Notes: generated by a model from the letters alone, not told the origin. Shown: positions 44,620 to 53,789, counted from the first letter of the stretch. The stretch is 64,000 bases of DNA from BRH-c54 sp032251145 (GCA_032251145.1 JAVVER010000001.1:18263-82262); one strand, 5' to 3'. Program-made: numbers and translations.

Positions 44620-45969
44620 ATGAGTAAAGAACATATTGTCATTATTGGAAATGGTATTTCGGGAGTTTCTGCCGCACGTCATATCAGAAAGCTATCCGAT
44701 AAAAAAATTACCATTATTTCTGCCGAAACTGATTACTTCTTTTCAAGAACAGCTTTGATGTATGTTTACATGGGACACATGAAGTTTGAACACACACAAC
44801 CCTACGAACCTTGGTTTTGGAAGAAAAATAACATTGAGCTTAAAAAAGCTTTTGTGAAAACGGTTGATACTGCAAACAAAACACTTGTTTTTGATACCGC
44901 TGAAACCATGAGTTATGATAAATTAATTATTGCTACGGGTTCAAAACCGAACAAATTTGGTTGGCCTGGACAAGATGCTGACGGGGTAATGGGCATGTAT
45001 CATAAACAAGATTTAGAAAATTTAGAAAAATATGCTCCAAACAATAAAGCATGTAAAAGAGCGGTAATTGTTGGCGGTGGATTAATAGGTATTGAACTAG
45101 CCGAAATGCTTGTTAGCCGAGCTATTCCCGTAACTTTTTTGGTAAGAGAAAACAGTTTTTGGAGCAAAGTACTTCCAAAAGAAGAATCAGCAATGATTAA
45201 TAAACATATTCTTGAGCATCATATCGATTTACGGCTAAATACTAATCTTAAAGAAATTAAAGCTGATGAAAACGGCAAAGTAAAATCCGTAATTATTGAA
45301 GAAACTGGTGAAGAACTGCCTTGCAATGTGGTTGGACTTACAGCTGGAGTTTCACCCAATATTGATTTTTTAAAAGATTCGGGAATAACCTTAGGAAGAG
45401 GCGTCAAAGTAAACCGATTTTTAGAAACCAATGTGCCAGATGTTTTTGCTATTGGTGATTGTGCCGAACAACACGAACCTATTGGAGAAAGAAGAGCCAT
45501 TGAAGCAGTTTGGTACACTGGAAGAATGATGGGTGAAACAGTAGCTCAAACCATTTGTGGAAATAAATTGGCTTACCAACCCGGACATTGGTTTAATTCG
45601 GCTAAATTTTTAGATATTGAATATCAAACTTACGGTTGGGTATGGGCGGAACCTAAAGAAAACGAAAAACATTTTTATTGGGAACACGAAAGCGGTAAAA
45701 AATCTATTCGTTTGAGTTATGATAAAAACACCCACGAATTTATTGGTGTAAACAATTTTGGAATTAGAATGCGACACGAGTTCTTTGACAAAATGCTTAC
45801 CGAAAAACAATCTGTGGAGTATGTGTTGGAACATTTAGCTGATGCCAACTTCGACCCCGAATTTTACCAATTGCACGAGGCGGAAATTGTTGCCAAATTC
45901 AATAAAGAAAACAATACCAATATTACATTGAAAAAGAAAAATTGGAAACGAATTTTTTCGATGTCTTAA
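44620..45969 (+). CDS. NAD(P)/FAD-dependent oxidoreductase
   Basis: 449 residues. The FAD-binding Rossmann start is IVIIGNGISGVSAARHIRK, the second (NAD) nucleotide fold is AVIVGGGLIGIELAEML (about residue 148), and the FAD-binding C-terminal motif is VPDVFAIGDCAEQ. It belongs to the pyridine nucleotide-disulfide oxidoreductase class I group (nitrite/rubredoxin reductase-like). No redox-active Cys pair is seen. The C-terminal ~110 residues are an extra domain. It may pass electrons to the polyferredoxin encoded 2 kb downstream (inference). Confidence 0.87.
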   Translation: MSKEHIVIIGNGISGVSAARHIRKLSDKKITIISAETDYFFSRTALMYVYMGHMKFEHTQPYEPWFWKKNNIELKKAFVKTVDTANKTLVFDTAETMSYDKLIIATGSKPNKFGWPGQDADGVMGMYHKQDLENLEKYAPNNKACKRAVIVGGGLIGIELAEMLVSRAIPVTFLVRENSFWSKVLPKEESAMINKHILEHHIDLRLNTNLKEIKADENGKVKSVIIEETGEELPCNVVGLTAGVSPNIDFLKDSGITLGRGVKVNRFLETNVPDVFAIGDCAEQHEPIGERRAIEAVWYTGRMMGETVAQTICGNKLAYQPGHWFNSAKFLDIEYQTYGWVWAEPKENEKHFYWEHESGKKSIRLSYDKNTHEFIGVNNFGIRMRHEFFDKMLTEKQSVEYVLEHLADANFDPEFYQLHEAEIVAKFNKENNTNITLKKKNWKRIFSMS

Positions 45970-46050
45970 AGAAACAAATCATTAAGAAATTAAGGAACAT
46001 TAAGAATTAAAACCTTAATAATCTTAATGCCTTAATGGTAAAAAAGAAAA
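45970..46050 (+). repeat. Dispersed ATTAAG/CTTAAT hairpin repeat, copy E
   Basis: Full copy: CATTAAGAAATTAAGGAAC, a central AAAACC, then ATCTTAATGCCTTAATGGT and an A-rich tail, ending next to the ATG of the GxxExxY gene. Confidence 0.75.
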
Positions 46051-46054
46051 ATTA

Positions 46055-46459
46055 ATGACAAAAAAAGAAGTAACACAATTATCTTATGAAATAATAGGTT
46101 GTGCAATAACCGTTCATAAAGAACTTGGTCCAGGGTTATTAGAAAGTGTATATGAACAATGTTTGAAATATGAATTAATTAAAAATGGATATAAAGTAAC
46201 GCAGCAATTAATCGTTCCAGTAATTTATAATGAACTCGAAATGGAGGTTAATTTAAGAGTTGATTTATTAGTTAATGATGTTGTTGTTATAGAATTAAAA
46301 GCAGTAGAAAATATTCTTCCTGTTCATGAAGCTCAATTATTAACCTATATGAAATTATTAAAAAAACCTCAGGGGTTATTAATAAATTTTTACACTGATA
46401 ATATTGCAAAATCTAAAAAACCATTTGTTAATGAGTATTTTTCTCAATTGCCTGATTAA
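46055..46459 (+). CDS. GxxExxY protein (PD-(D/E)XK nuclease-like)
   Basis: 134 residues of the GxxExxY family: HKELGPGLLESVYEQCL near residue 25 gives the name motif, and LRVDLLVNDVVVIELKAVE supplies the D...ExK core of the PD-(D/E)XK fold. The family is very common and often multicopy in Bacteroidota; its role is unproved, and nuclease activity is inferred from the fold. It is flanked on both sides by copies of the dispersed repeat (E upstream, F/G downstream), so the gene plus repeats look like an insertion between the oxidoreductase and DUF547 genes. Confidence 0.88.
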   Translation: MTKKEVTQLSYEIIGCAITVHKELGPGLLESVYEQCLKYELIKNGYKVTQQLIVPVIYNELEMEVNLRVDLLVNDVVVIELKAVENILPVHEAQLLTYMKLLKKPQGLLINFYTDNIAKSKKPFVNEYFSQLPD

Positions 46460-46468
46460 AAATAGAAA

Positions 46469-46540
46469 ACCATTGAGAAATTAAGAAAAATTAAGAGCTA
46501 AAACCTTAATAATCTTAATGCCTTAATGGTGAAAAAAGAT
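46469..46540 (+). repeat. Dispersed ATTAAG/CTTAAT hairpin repeat, copy F
   Basis: CCATTGAGAAATTAAGAAAAATTAAGAG, then AACCTTAATAATCTTAATG and CCTTAATGGT. It follows the GxxExxY stop codon and precedes copy G. Confidence 0.7.
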
Positions 46541-46570
46541 GATAAATTGAAACCTTTTATAAAGTAAGAA

Positions 46571-46610
46571 CAATAACCTTAATCAACTTAATTCCTTAAT
46601 GGTAAAAAAA
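46571..46610 (+). repeat. Dispersed ATTAAG/CTTAAT hairpin repeat, copy G (right half)
   Basis: CAATAACCTTAATCAACTTA followed by ATTCCTTAATGGTAAAAAAA, ending 12 bases before the DUF547 gene. Only the right half is recognisable. Confidence 0.6.
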
Positions 46611-46621
46611 TAAAAAAAACT

Positions 46622-47599
46622 ATGAAATCAATTAGCTTAACTCTTATCCTTTTTGGATTTATCAGTTGCGGAAATAGCAACAATACACACCAAGAATCAA
46701 ACACTACTAACACAACTGAAAATATTGTGTCTGAACAACCTATTGAAGCTGCTCAAGAAGTTGAAGCAACAAAAGAAGAAGAACTTGTTACCGAAGTTAC
46801 AGAAGAAGAAACAGTTGAAAGTTTGAAACCAGAAACTTCAAGTCCTAAACCTCAAACTCCAAACAAAAAACCTGTAACTGAAGCTAAACCTCAACCAACT
46901 ATTGAAGAAACACTTCCTGAACCTGAAAAAGAAATTGTGGTAAACGACAAACCCAATCATCAAGCATGGGATGAACTCGCTAAAAAATACGTTACGGCAA
47001 ATGGAAAAGTAAATTACAACGGCTTTAAATCTGAATTAGATAAATTAAAAAAATACATTGATTATTTGGGTGAAAATCCTGTAAAATCTACTTGGAGTAA
47101 AAACGAAGAGTTGGCTTATTGGTTTAATCTTTACAATGCTTCAACGGTTTATTTAATTGCTTCTAATTATCCAACTTCTAGCATTACCAAGTTGGAAAAA
47201 GGCAAACCTTGGGACAAAAAATTCATTAAATCGGGCGATAAAACCTACTCGCTCAACGACATTGAAAATGTTATTGTTCGTCCGAAATTCAACGAACCCC
47301 TAGTGCATGTTGCTTTCAACTGTGCAGCAGTTTCTTGCCCTATTTTGCTCAATGAAGCTTTTGTTGCCGAAAAACTAACTACTCAGCTTACTAAACAAGC
47401 AAAAAATTGGGTAAATGATGCATCAAAAAATGAACTTTCTGCCGACAAAATTAAAGTAAGCCAAATTTTCGATTGGTACAAAGCTGATTTCGATAAAGTG
47501 GGCGGTGTAATTGGTTTTATCAATAAATACAGCACAACGAAAATAAACGAAAACGCAAAAATTTCTTACTTAGAATACAACTGGAATTTAAACGAATAA
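46622..47599 (+). CDS. DUF547 lipoprotein
   Basis: 325 residues. Signal peptide and lipobox FISCGNS (Cys about residue 16), then a low-complexity Glu/Thr/Pro-rich spacer (about 20-115) and a DUF547 domain (about 118-300). The domain has YNGFKSELDKLKKYIDYL, AYWFNLYNASTVYLIAS and HVAFNCAAVSCP, with a Cys-x4-Cys and His typical of the family. DUF547 has a transglutaminase/papain-related fold in predictions; its activity is unknown. It precedes the polyferredoxin gene by 4 bases. Confidence 0.85.
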   Translation: MKSISLTLILFGFISCGNSNNTHQESNTTNTTENIVSEQPIEAAQEVEATKEEELVTEVTEEETVESLKPETSSPKPQTPNKKPVTEAKPQPTIEETLPEPEKEIVVNDKPNHQAWDELAKKYVTANGKVNYNGFKSELDKLKKYIDYLGENPVKSTWSKNEELAYWFNLYNASTVYLIASNYPTSSITKLEKGKPWDKKFIKSGDKTYSLNDIENVIVRPKFNEPLVHVAFNCAAVSCPILLNEAFVAEKLTTQLTKQAKNWVNDASKNELSADKIKVSQIFDWYKADFDKVGGVIGFINKYSTTKINENAKISYLEYNWNLNE

Positions 47600-47603
47600 T
47601 ATA

Positions 47604-49196
47604 ATGAAGAGTATCAAAACCATAGGATTAATTATATTTTTAATAGCACTGAGCATTTTTACCGCTCTACTTTTTATTGGAAAATACGAACTTTCTGAAA
47701 ACACCTTTACCAACTTTATTGAAAACAAAGGCATTAAAAGTGAGCTATTTATACAAAGCATAGAGCAAAAAGTGGTTGGAAACGAATTTTCCAGTCAATT
47801 TGCCATGTCGGGTGCAATTATTCATTCGTTAGAAGAAGCTAACAACACGCACAAAACCAATCAAGAATGGGATAAAGTAATTTGGGACAAACCACATAAT
47901 TTATCTTACGAGCTCATAAAACCATCTGGAAAAGGATTTGTTTATGAGAATAAAGGCTTGTTTTGGCTGCTCACTTTCGGGTTAGGAATTATTGGAGCGT
48001 TACTTTTTATTCTTCCCAATGTAATTTTAATGGGAGGTCCTGGAATTAAAAATAATGGTATTTATCATAGTACTGCTACCAACAGAGGTTGGATAGGAAT
48101 ATTGGCTTTTATTTATTTAGTTGGCTTTTATGTGTTGCTATATTTTAATGCCGATTATGTAGTCAATTGGACGTATGTTGTTGACCCCATCAGTTTGGGC
48201 CTTAGCGGAAATTTAGCCAGTCAGTGGTTTTTATACGGCTTTTTGTATTGCACAGTAATGACAGTTATGGCGGTTCGTATGTACATCAAATACCGCCACA
48301 ACAAATATCAAATAGTGCGAACTACTTCAGTGTTGTTTTTTCAGATAGGGTTTGCTTTTTTAATTCCAGAAATTTTAGTTCGTTTCAACCAACCTTATGT
48401 TGATTTTAAAAATGCCTTTCCATTAGACTACGATTTCTTTTTCGATTGGAATCTCAACAACTTAATGGCAAGCGGCAACATGGGTATTTTTATTTTGGTT
48501 TGGGGCTTGGCACTTACCTTGATTATTGTTCCTGTATTGGTTTATTTTTACGGTAAAAGATGGTATTGCTCTTGGGTTTGTGGTTGCGGAGGATTAGCCG
48601 AAACATTGGGAGATCCTTACCGTCAACTTTCAAGCAAAAAAATGGTTGCTTGGAAAATTGAACGATGGTTAGTGCATGGTGTGTTGGTTTTTGCTCTTTT
48701 GATGACCATTTTTTCGCTTTACTCTTATTTTTCGGGGGCAGATAGTTTAATGGGAATTAAAACCAAAGATGTAGAATATTATTACGGATTTTTAATAGGC
48801 TCTATATTCGCAGGCGTAATTGGAACAGGTTTTTACCCCATTTTAGGCAACAGAGTTTGGTGCCGATTTGGCTGTCCGCTTGCCGCATATATGGGCTTAG
48901 TACAGCGTTTTAAATCTCGTTTTAGAATTACCACCAATGGCGGACAATGTATTTCTTGTGGAAATTGCTCAACCTATTGCGAACAAGGAATTGATGTGAG
49001 GGCTTATGCTCAAAAAGGAGAAAATATTATCCGTGCAAGCTGTGTAGGTTGTGGCGTTTGTGCTGCTGTTTGTCCTCGTGGCGTATTAAAATTAGAAAAC
49101 GGACCAGAAGAAGGTAGAATAAAGTCTGTTGAAATTCCTTTAGGAAACGATATTGATTTAATAAAAATGATGAATGATAGAAAAAATGCTTCGTAG
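47604..49196 (+). CDS. Membrane polyferredoxin (4Fe-4S, NapH/CcoG-like)
   Basis: 530 residues with about six transmembrane segments. Cysteine motifs are WYCSWVCGCGG and WCRFGCPLAA in the membrane part, then two 4Fe-4S clusters in a C-terminal ferredoxin domain (CISCGNCSTYCEQGID and CVGCGVCAAVCPRG). It moves electrons across or along the inner membrane; donor and acceptor are unknown. The neighbouring FAD oxidoreductase and DUF547 lipoprotein may form one redox system. The end overlaps the next gene. Confidence 0.86.
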   Translation: MKSIKTIGLIIFLIALSIFTALLFIGKYELSENTFTNFIENKGIKSELFIQSIEQKVVGNEFSSQFAMSGAIIHSLEEANNTHKTNQEWDKVIWDKPHNLSYELIKPSGKGFVYENKGLFWLLTFGLGIIGALLFILPNVILMGGPGIKNNGIYHSTATNRGWIGILAFIYLVGFYVLLYFNADYVVNWTYVVDPISLGLSGNLASQWFLYGFLYCTVMTVMAVRMYIKYRHNKYQIVRTTSVLFFQIGFAFLIPEILVRFNQPYVDFKNAFPLDYDFFFDWNLNNLMASGNMGIFILVWGLALTLIIVPVLVYFYGKRWYCSWVCGCGGLAETLGDPYRQLSSKKMVAWKIERWLVHGVLVFALLMTIFSLYSYFSGADSLMGIKTKDVEYYYGFLIGSIFAGVIGTGFYPILGNRVWCRFGCPLAAYMGLVQRFKSRFRITTNGGQCISCGNCSTYCEQGIDVRAYAQKGENIIRASCVGCGVCAAVCPRGVLKLENGPEEGRIKSVEIPLGNDIDLIKMMNDRKNAS

Positions 49197-49680
49197 TTTA
49201 CTATTTAAAAAATCCTTACTTTTTTTATTGTTTTTAATGTGCTTTTCGGTGTTAAAAGCTCAAAAGATCTATGAAATAAACTATTTTAATAACGGCAATG
49301 TAAAATCGCATGGCTGGATAAATAATGGAATAAAGGATGGTTATTGGAAATTCTATTACGAAAATGGCTATTTAAAACATGAAGGTCATTTTTCTCAAAA
49401 TCAAAAACACAATTACTGGTTTTATTATGAAACTAACGGCAAAAAAGTTAAAGAAGGACATTATGATAGTGGGAAAAAGACAAAATGGTGGAGTTTCTAT
49501 AATAATAAAGGATTGGTATCTCATAAATGCCAATATTCAAAAGATAAAAAAAACGGATACAGTATAATTTATCTCAACAATAAACCTATAAAGGTGGAAT
49601 ATTATGAAGATGATAATAAAACAAACGAATGGGATGATTATTTTTCATTTCGCAAAGATAATCCAGTTATAAATCTTTAA
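49186..49680 (+). CDS. Secreted MORN-repeat (YwqK-like) protein
   Basis: About 164 residues from the ATG at 49186; an alternative ATG four codons earlier at 49174 is possible. Both lie inside the end of the polyferredoxin gene. Signal peptide MLRSLLFKKSLLFLLFLMCF ends near LKAQ. Five or six MORN_2-type repeats follow (NGNVKSHGWINNGIKDGYWK, NGYLKHEGHF, GKKVKEGHYDSGKK). Database labels call these toxin-antitoxin YwqK antitoxins, but nothing here supports that. Likely a surface or periplasmic scaffold. Confidence 0.8.
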   Translation: MLRSLLFKKSLLFLLFLMCFSVLKAQKIYEINYFNNGNVKSHGWINNGIKDGYWKFYYENGYLKHEGHFSQNQKHNYWFYYETNGKKVKEGHYDSGKKTKWWSFYNNKGLVSHKCQYSKDKKNGYSIIYLNNKPIKVEYYEDDNKTNEWDDYFSFRKDNPVINL

Positions 49681-49688
49681 AAACGTAA

Positions 49689-50381
49689 ATGAACCCAATT
49701 ATAAAAGTAATTATCCCAGCTTTTAATGAGCAAAATTCCATTGCTCATGTTATTAACGATATTCCAAATTCGGTTAATGAAGTCATTGTGGTGAACAATA
49801 ATTCGTCAGATAAAACGGGTGAAAATGCAAAAAATGCTGGAGCAACCGTACTATCTGAAAACAATCCTGGTTACGGATATGCTTGTTTAAAAGGTATGGA
49901 TTACATCGCAAAGCAAACTCAACAGCCCGATATAGTTGTTTTTTTAGATGGCGATTATTCCGATTATCCCGAGCAACTTACTCAAATTGTAGCTCCAATA
50001 ATTCATAACGATATTGATTTTGTGATTGGTGCAAGAGTTAAACACTTAAGAGAAGCTGGTTCCATGACTCCTCAACAAGTTTTTGGAAATTGGTTAGCCA
50101 CTTTTTTAATGAAATGGTTCTTCCGTTCTACTTTTACCGATTTAGGCCCTTTTAGAGCCATAAAATATGAAAAATTACTTGCTCTTAATATGCAAGACAA
50201 AACCTACGGTTGGACAGTAGAAATGCAACTCAAAGCATTGAAACAAAAAATGAGTTATACAGAAATACCCGTGAAATATAGAAACCGAATTGGCGTATCA
50301 AAAGTTTCGGGAACGGTTAAAGGGTCTGTTATGGCAGGAATAAAAATATTAAGTTGGATTTTTAAATACAGTTTTAAATAA
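49689..50381 (+). CDS. Glycosyltransferase family 2 (soluble, polyprenyl-phosphate mannosyltransferase-like)
   Basis: 230 residues of a GT-A fold: VIIPAFNEQNSIAHVI at the N-terminus, the DxD-type motif in VVFLDGDYSDYPEQL and a KYRNRIGVSKVSGT acceptor-side segment. No membrane helices. It likely makes a polyprenyl-phosphate sugar used by the two membrane transferases that follow. Its stop is directly followed by the next ATG (0-base gap). Confidence 0.85.
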   Translation: MNPIIKVIIPAFNEQNSIAHVINDIPNSVNEVIVVNNNSSDKTGENAKNAGATVLSENNPGYGYACLKGMDYIAKQTQQPDIVVFLDGDYSDYPEQLTQIVAPIIHNDIDFVIGARVKHLREAGSMTPQQVFGNWLATFLMKWFFRSTFTDLGPFRAIKYEKLLALNMQDKTYGWTVEMQLKALKQKMSYTEIPVKYRNRIGVSKVSGTVKGSVMAGIKILSWIFKYSFK

Positions 50382-51875
50382 ATGATAATAGCAACAATCA
50401 TCATTATTATATACACATTGGCTTTGCTGCTCATCTTTTTTTATGCGTTGGCTCAGCTCAATTTGTTGTTTAATTACATCAAATACAAAAAAGAAACTAA
50501 ACATCAAGTTAAACTTGAGTTGTCTGTTTTTAAAGAATTGCCTATGGTTACCATTCAGCTTCCGGTTTATAACGAAATGTATGTAATGGAACGGTTACTC
50601 AACAATATTGCTCAAATAGATTATCCAAAAGATAAATTGGAAATACAAGTATTGGATGATTCAACTGATGAATCTTTAGAAACTACCAAAACACAAATTG
50701 AGGCACTGCAAAAAACTGGCTTAGACATTCAACACATTACTAGAAAAGACAGAAAAAACTTTAAAGCTGGAGCATTAAAAGAAGGTTTAGTAACAGCAAA
50801 AGGCGAATTTATTGCCATTTTTGATGCTGATTTTCTCCCTCAAAAAGATTGGTTAAAACTCACTCTCCCCTATTTTATTGATGAGAAGATTGGCGTAGTG
50901 CAAACCCGATGGGGACATCTGAATAAAGATTATTCTATGCTCACAAAAGTACAAGCTTTTGCATTGGATTTACATTTTACTTTAGAACAGGTTGGCAGAA
51001 ACAGTCAGCAGCATTTTATCAACTTTAACGGTACTGCTGGTATTTGGCGTAAAAGCTGCATTTTAGATGCTGGAAATTGGCAAGGCGACACCCTAACCGA
51101 GGATTTAGATTTAAGCTACAGAGCCCAACTCAACAAATGGAAGTTCAAATATTTAGAAGATGTAGAAACACCTGCCGAATTACCAATTATTATTAGTGCT
51201 GCTCGCTCGCAGCAATTTAGGTGGAACAAAGGTGGTGCTGAAAATTACCAAAAAATGATTAGGAAAGTTTTTGCTTCTAACAACATCTCATTAAAAACAA
51301 AATGGCATGCTGCTTTTCATTTACTCAACAGCACCATGTTTTTTACCATTTTAGTTATTGCTTTATTAAGCGTTCCCATTTTATATATTAAAGCTTGGTA
51401 TCCAGAGTTGAAGTATGTATTTTACATCATGGCATTTTTCCTGATGAGTACGCTTATTTTCTTTTGTTGTTATTGGGAAATGTTTAAACAAATTTATGGC
51501 GGTGGTTGGAAAAAGTTTTTTGTATTTATTGGTCGATTTTTTGCCTTTTTTTCCATTGCTATGGGCTTTTCGTGGAACAATACCGTTGCCATTTTAGAAG
51601 GTCATTTGGGTAAAAAAAGTGCCTTTATTCGCACCCCAAAATTTAATATCAATGCTGTTTCCGATAAATGGACCGGTAACAAATACATTACCAACAAAAT
51701 TTCGCTTAACACCATTATAGAAGGATTATTGATGCTCTATTTTGCTTTTGGCTTATACAGTGCCTTTGTTGTAAAACCCGAAGGACAAGATTTTGGTATG
51801 TTCCCCTTTCATTTGATGTTGTTTGCAGGATTTGCGTATGTGTTTTTTAGCTCTGTTTTTAGTCGTGTTAAATGA
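50382..51875 (+). CDS. Cellulose synthase-like processive glycosyltransferase (GT2)
   Basis: 497 residues. An N-terminal helix (4-25), then a GT2 domain with IQLPVYNEMYVMERLL, IFDADFLP, TEDLDLSYRAQ and the processive-enzyme motif QQFRWNKGG (QxxRW). Four or five C-terminal helices follow (about 310-495). It builds or transfers a beta-linked glycan or a glucosyl/mannosyl lipid at the inner membrane. Tight coupling to the flanking transferases (0-base gap and 4-base overlap) implies one pathway. Confidence 0.86.
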   Translation: MIIATIIIIIYTLALLLIFFYALAQLNLLFNYIKYKKETKHQVKLELSVFKELPMVTIQLPVYNEMYVMERLLNNIAQIDYPKDKLEIQVLDDSTDESLETTKTQIEALQKTGLDIQHITRKDRKNFKAGALKEGLVTAKGEFIAIFDADFLPQKDWLKLTLPYFIDEKIGVVQTRWGHLNKDYSMLTKVQAFALDLHFTLEQVGRNSQQHFINFNGTAGIWRKSCILDAGNWQGDTLTEDLDLSYRAQLNKWKFKYLEDVETPAELPIIISAARSQQFRWNKGGAENYQKMIRKVFASNNISLKTKWHAAFHLLNSTMFFTILVIALLSVPILYIKAWYPELKYVFYIMAFFLMSTLIFFCCYWEMFKQIYGGGWKKFFVFIGRFFAFFSIAMGFSWNNTVAILEGHLGKKSAFIRTPKFNINAVSDKWTGNKYITNKISLNTIIEGLLMLYFAFGLYSAFVVKPEGQDFGMFPFHLMLFAGFAYVFFSSVFSRVK

Positions 51876-53212
51876 ATATAAAAAACAATTCCATTCTATT
51901 TTACACCTTAACTGGTTTAAGTGCAATAGGCTACTTTCTATTTGCTTATCATACCCAACGAGCCGATTTTGCTAATGTTTTTGTTATCTACGCTGCTTTG
52001 TTTTTGTTGTTTGTTGGAATGTATCAAACTCAAAAAAACAATTTTTTAACCTTAGCTGGTGTTGGTATTTTATTCCGAATTATTTTTTTTGTTGCCATAC
52101 CTAATTTATCCCAAGATTTTTATCGATTTATTTGGGATGGAAGAATGCTTTTAAATGGATTTAATCCCTATTTATTTACCCCCGAATCGTTTATACAAAG
52201 TGGAGAATTGCCTATCAACCAAGCCCAAGAACTTTATGAAGGAATGGGTCAACTAAACGGCAGTAACTTCACCAACTATCCGCCTATCAATCAGCTTTGT
52301 TTTGTGTTGGCAAATTTGTTTGGCACCAATTCTATTTTAGGAAGTGTTATTGGGCTTCGTTTCCAAATTATTTTAGCAGATATTGGTATTTTATATTTCG
52401 GAAAAAAATTACTCGAAAAACTTCATTTACCTGTTTCTGCTATTTTCCTGTATTTTCTAAACCCTTTTATTATTATTGAACTTACAGGCAATTTACATTT
52501 TGAAGGGGTGATGCTCTTTTTTTTAGTCTGGTCGTTGTATTTATTACATACCCAAAAATGGAAATGGGCGGCAATAGTATTAGCACTTTCTGTTTCGGTA
52601 AAGCTCATACCATTAATTTTTCTACCCTTGTTTTATCAACGATTTAAACTCAAGCAACTACTTGTTTTTTATGGAATCACGCTTATTGCTATTGCCCTAC
52701 TTTTTATTCCTTTTTTTAATACGGTTTTTATTGCCAATTATTCGCAGAGCGTGGGTTTATGGTTTAGATCTTTTGAATTTAATGCCAGTTTTTATTATTT
52801 AGCACGAGCCATTGGCTATCAAATTAGCGGATATAATCAAATTGCTATAATTGGTAAAATAATTCCTTTAGTTGTTATTTTAATTGTTTTAATATTTTCA
52901 TTCTTTCGAGAAAATAAAACTTCCCAGCAACTTATTACAGTTATGTTGCTAAGTTTGAGTGTTTATTTCTTTTTAAGTACCACCGTTCATCCTTGGTATG
53001 TTGCTACGTTGGTTTTGTTAAGTGTATTTTCCAAATATAGGTTTGCTTTGGTATGGAGTTTCGCTGTTATTTTAAGTTATTCTGCTTATACTAACAATCA
53101 GTTTAACGAAAATTTGTGGTTAGTTGCCTTAGAATATTCGTTGGTACTGGGATGGTTTATTTGGGAGTTGTTTTTAAGTAATAAACACAGCCACATTGCT
53201 TATAAACAGTAA
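51872..53212 (+). CDS. Membrane GT-C glycosyltransferase (mannosyltransferase-like)
   Basis: 446 residues with about eleven transmembrane helices. The first periplasmic loop has the acidic motif LSQDFYRFIWDGRMLLNGFN (Asp pair typical of GT-C enzymes using polyprenyl-phosphate sugars), followed by GFNPYLFTPES and NYPPINQL. It resembles GT87/mannosyltransferase proteins. It probably uses the lipid-linked sugar made by the first gene of this operon. Overlaps the cellulose synthase-like gene by 4 bases. Confidence 0.78.
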   Translation: MNIKNNSILFYTLTGLSAIGYFLFAYHTQRADFANVFVIYAALFLLFVGMYQTQKNNFLTLAGVGILFRIIFFVAIPNLSQDFYRFIWDGRMLLNGFNPYLFTPESFIQSGELPINQAQELYEGMGQLNGSNFTNYPPINQLCFVLANLFGTNSILGSVIGLRFQIILADIGILYFGKKLLEKLHLPVSAIFLYFLNPFIIIELTGNLHFEGVMLFFLVWSLYLLHTQKWKWAAIVLALSVSVKLIPLIFLPLFYQRFKLKQLLVFYGITLIAIALLFIPFFNTVFIANYSQSVGLWFRSFEFNASFYYLARAIGYQISGYNQIAIIGKIIPLVVILIVLIFSFFRENKTSQQLITVMLLSLSVYFFLSTTVHPWYVATLVLLSVFSKYRFALVWSFAVILSYSAYTNNQFNENLWLVALEYSLVLGWFIWELFLSNKHSHIAYKQ

Positions 53213-53309
53213 GGCACTCAGTTTTTTTCCTTAATAATAAAAAATAAAATGTAAGGAAATAAAAAACCTTTCGTCTGTTCATCCAAACAAAATTAAAATA
53301 AAAAAAAAG

Positions 53310-53789
53310 ATGAACTCAACAACCAAAAAAAGATTAAAAATAATTGCATTTCTTGGCCTAGGCGGAATTGTAATTGCTGCAGGCATAGTAATTTATTTAT
53401 TTAACATGCCTCACAGAGATGTAAAAGCAACTGCTGCAGACTATAGTATTAATGCCGAAGAAATTGTAGCAGAGTATTTAAAAGATGCTTTGGCAGCAAA
53501 TGAAAAATATCTTGATGCAGAAGGAGAATCTAAAATATTAGCTGTTAATGGAGTAATAAATGAAATTACAGAGGATTTTAATGGAGATAAAGTAGTGTTG
53601 TTGAAATCGGACCAAATGGAAGCAGGAGTTAGCTGTACATTTACCCCAGAAACCAACACGCAAGCAGCCAATTTTAAAGTTGGTGACAAAGTAATTATTA
53701 AAGGAGTTATTCGCTCGGGAGCAAGTTACGATGAAGATTTGGAAATGTACGAGCACGTAATTATGGAAAAAAGTAGTATTCAACAATAA
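53310..53789 (+). CDS. OB-fold (tRNA_anti-like) membrane-anchored protein
   Basis: 159 residues. One N-terminal transmembrane helix (about 10-30) precedes an extracytoplasmic domain. The segment ILAVNGVINEITEDFNGDKVVLLKSD and FKVGDKVIIKGVI match the tRNA_anti-like/OB-fold group found with YceI genes in Bacteroidota. Ligand unknown. It lies 36 bases upstream of the YceI gene and is probably co-transcribed. Confidence 0.75.
   Translation: MNSTTKKRLKIIAFLGLGGIVIAAGIVIYLFNMPHRDVKATAADYSINAEEIVAEYLKDALAANEKYLDAEGESKILAVNGVINEITEDFNGDKVVLLKSDQMEAGVSCTFTPETNTQAANFKVGDKVIIKGVIRSGASYDEDLEMYEHVIMEKSSIQQ

Noticed and set aside
44500..44682. Extended N-terminus for the PAP2-superfamily protein
   Set aside because: The extra 61 residues overlap the divergent gene and its promoter and look like shadow sequence; the ATG at 44499 fits the family.
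49186..49680. Toxin-antitoxin YwqK antitoxin label
   Set aside because: The protein is a signal-peptide MORN-repeat protein with no toxin gene beside it; the database name is not supported.
53226..53259. Hairpin TTTCCTTA/TAAGGAAA as a terminator
   Set aside because: The stem is only 8 bp with an 18-base loop and has no T tract on either strand.
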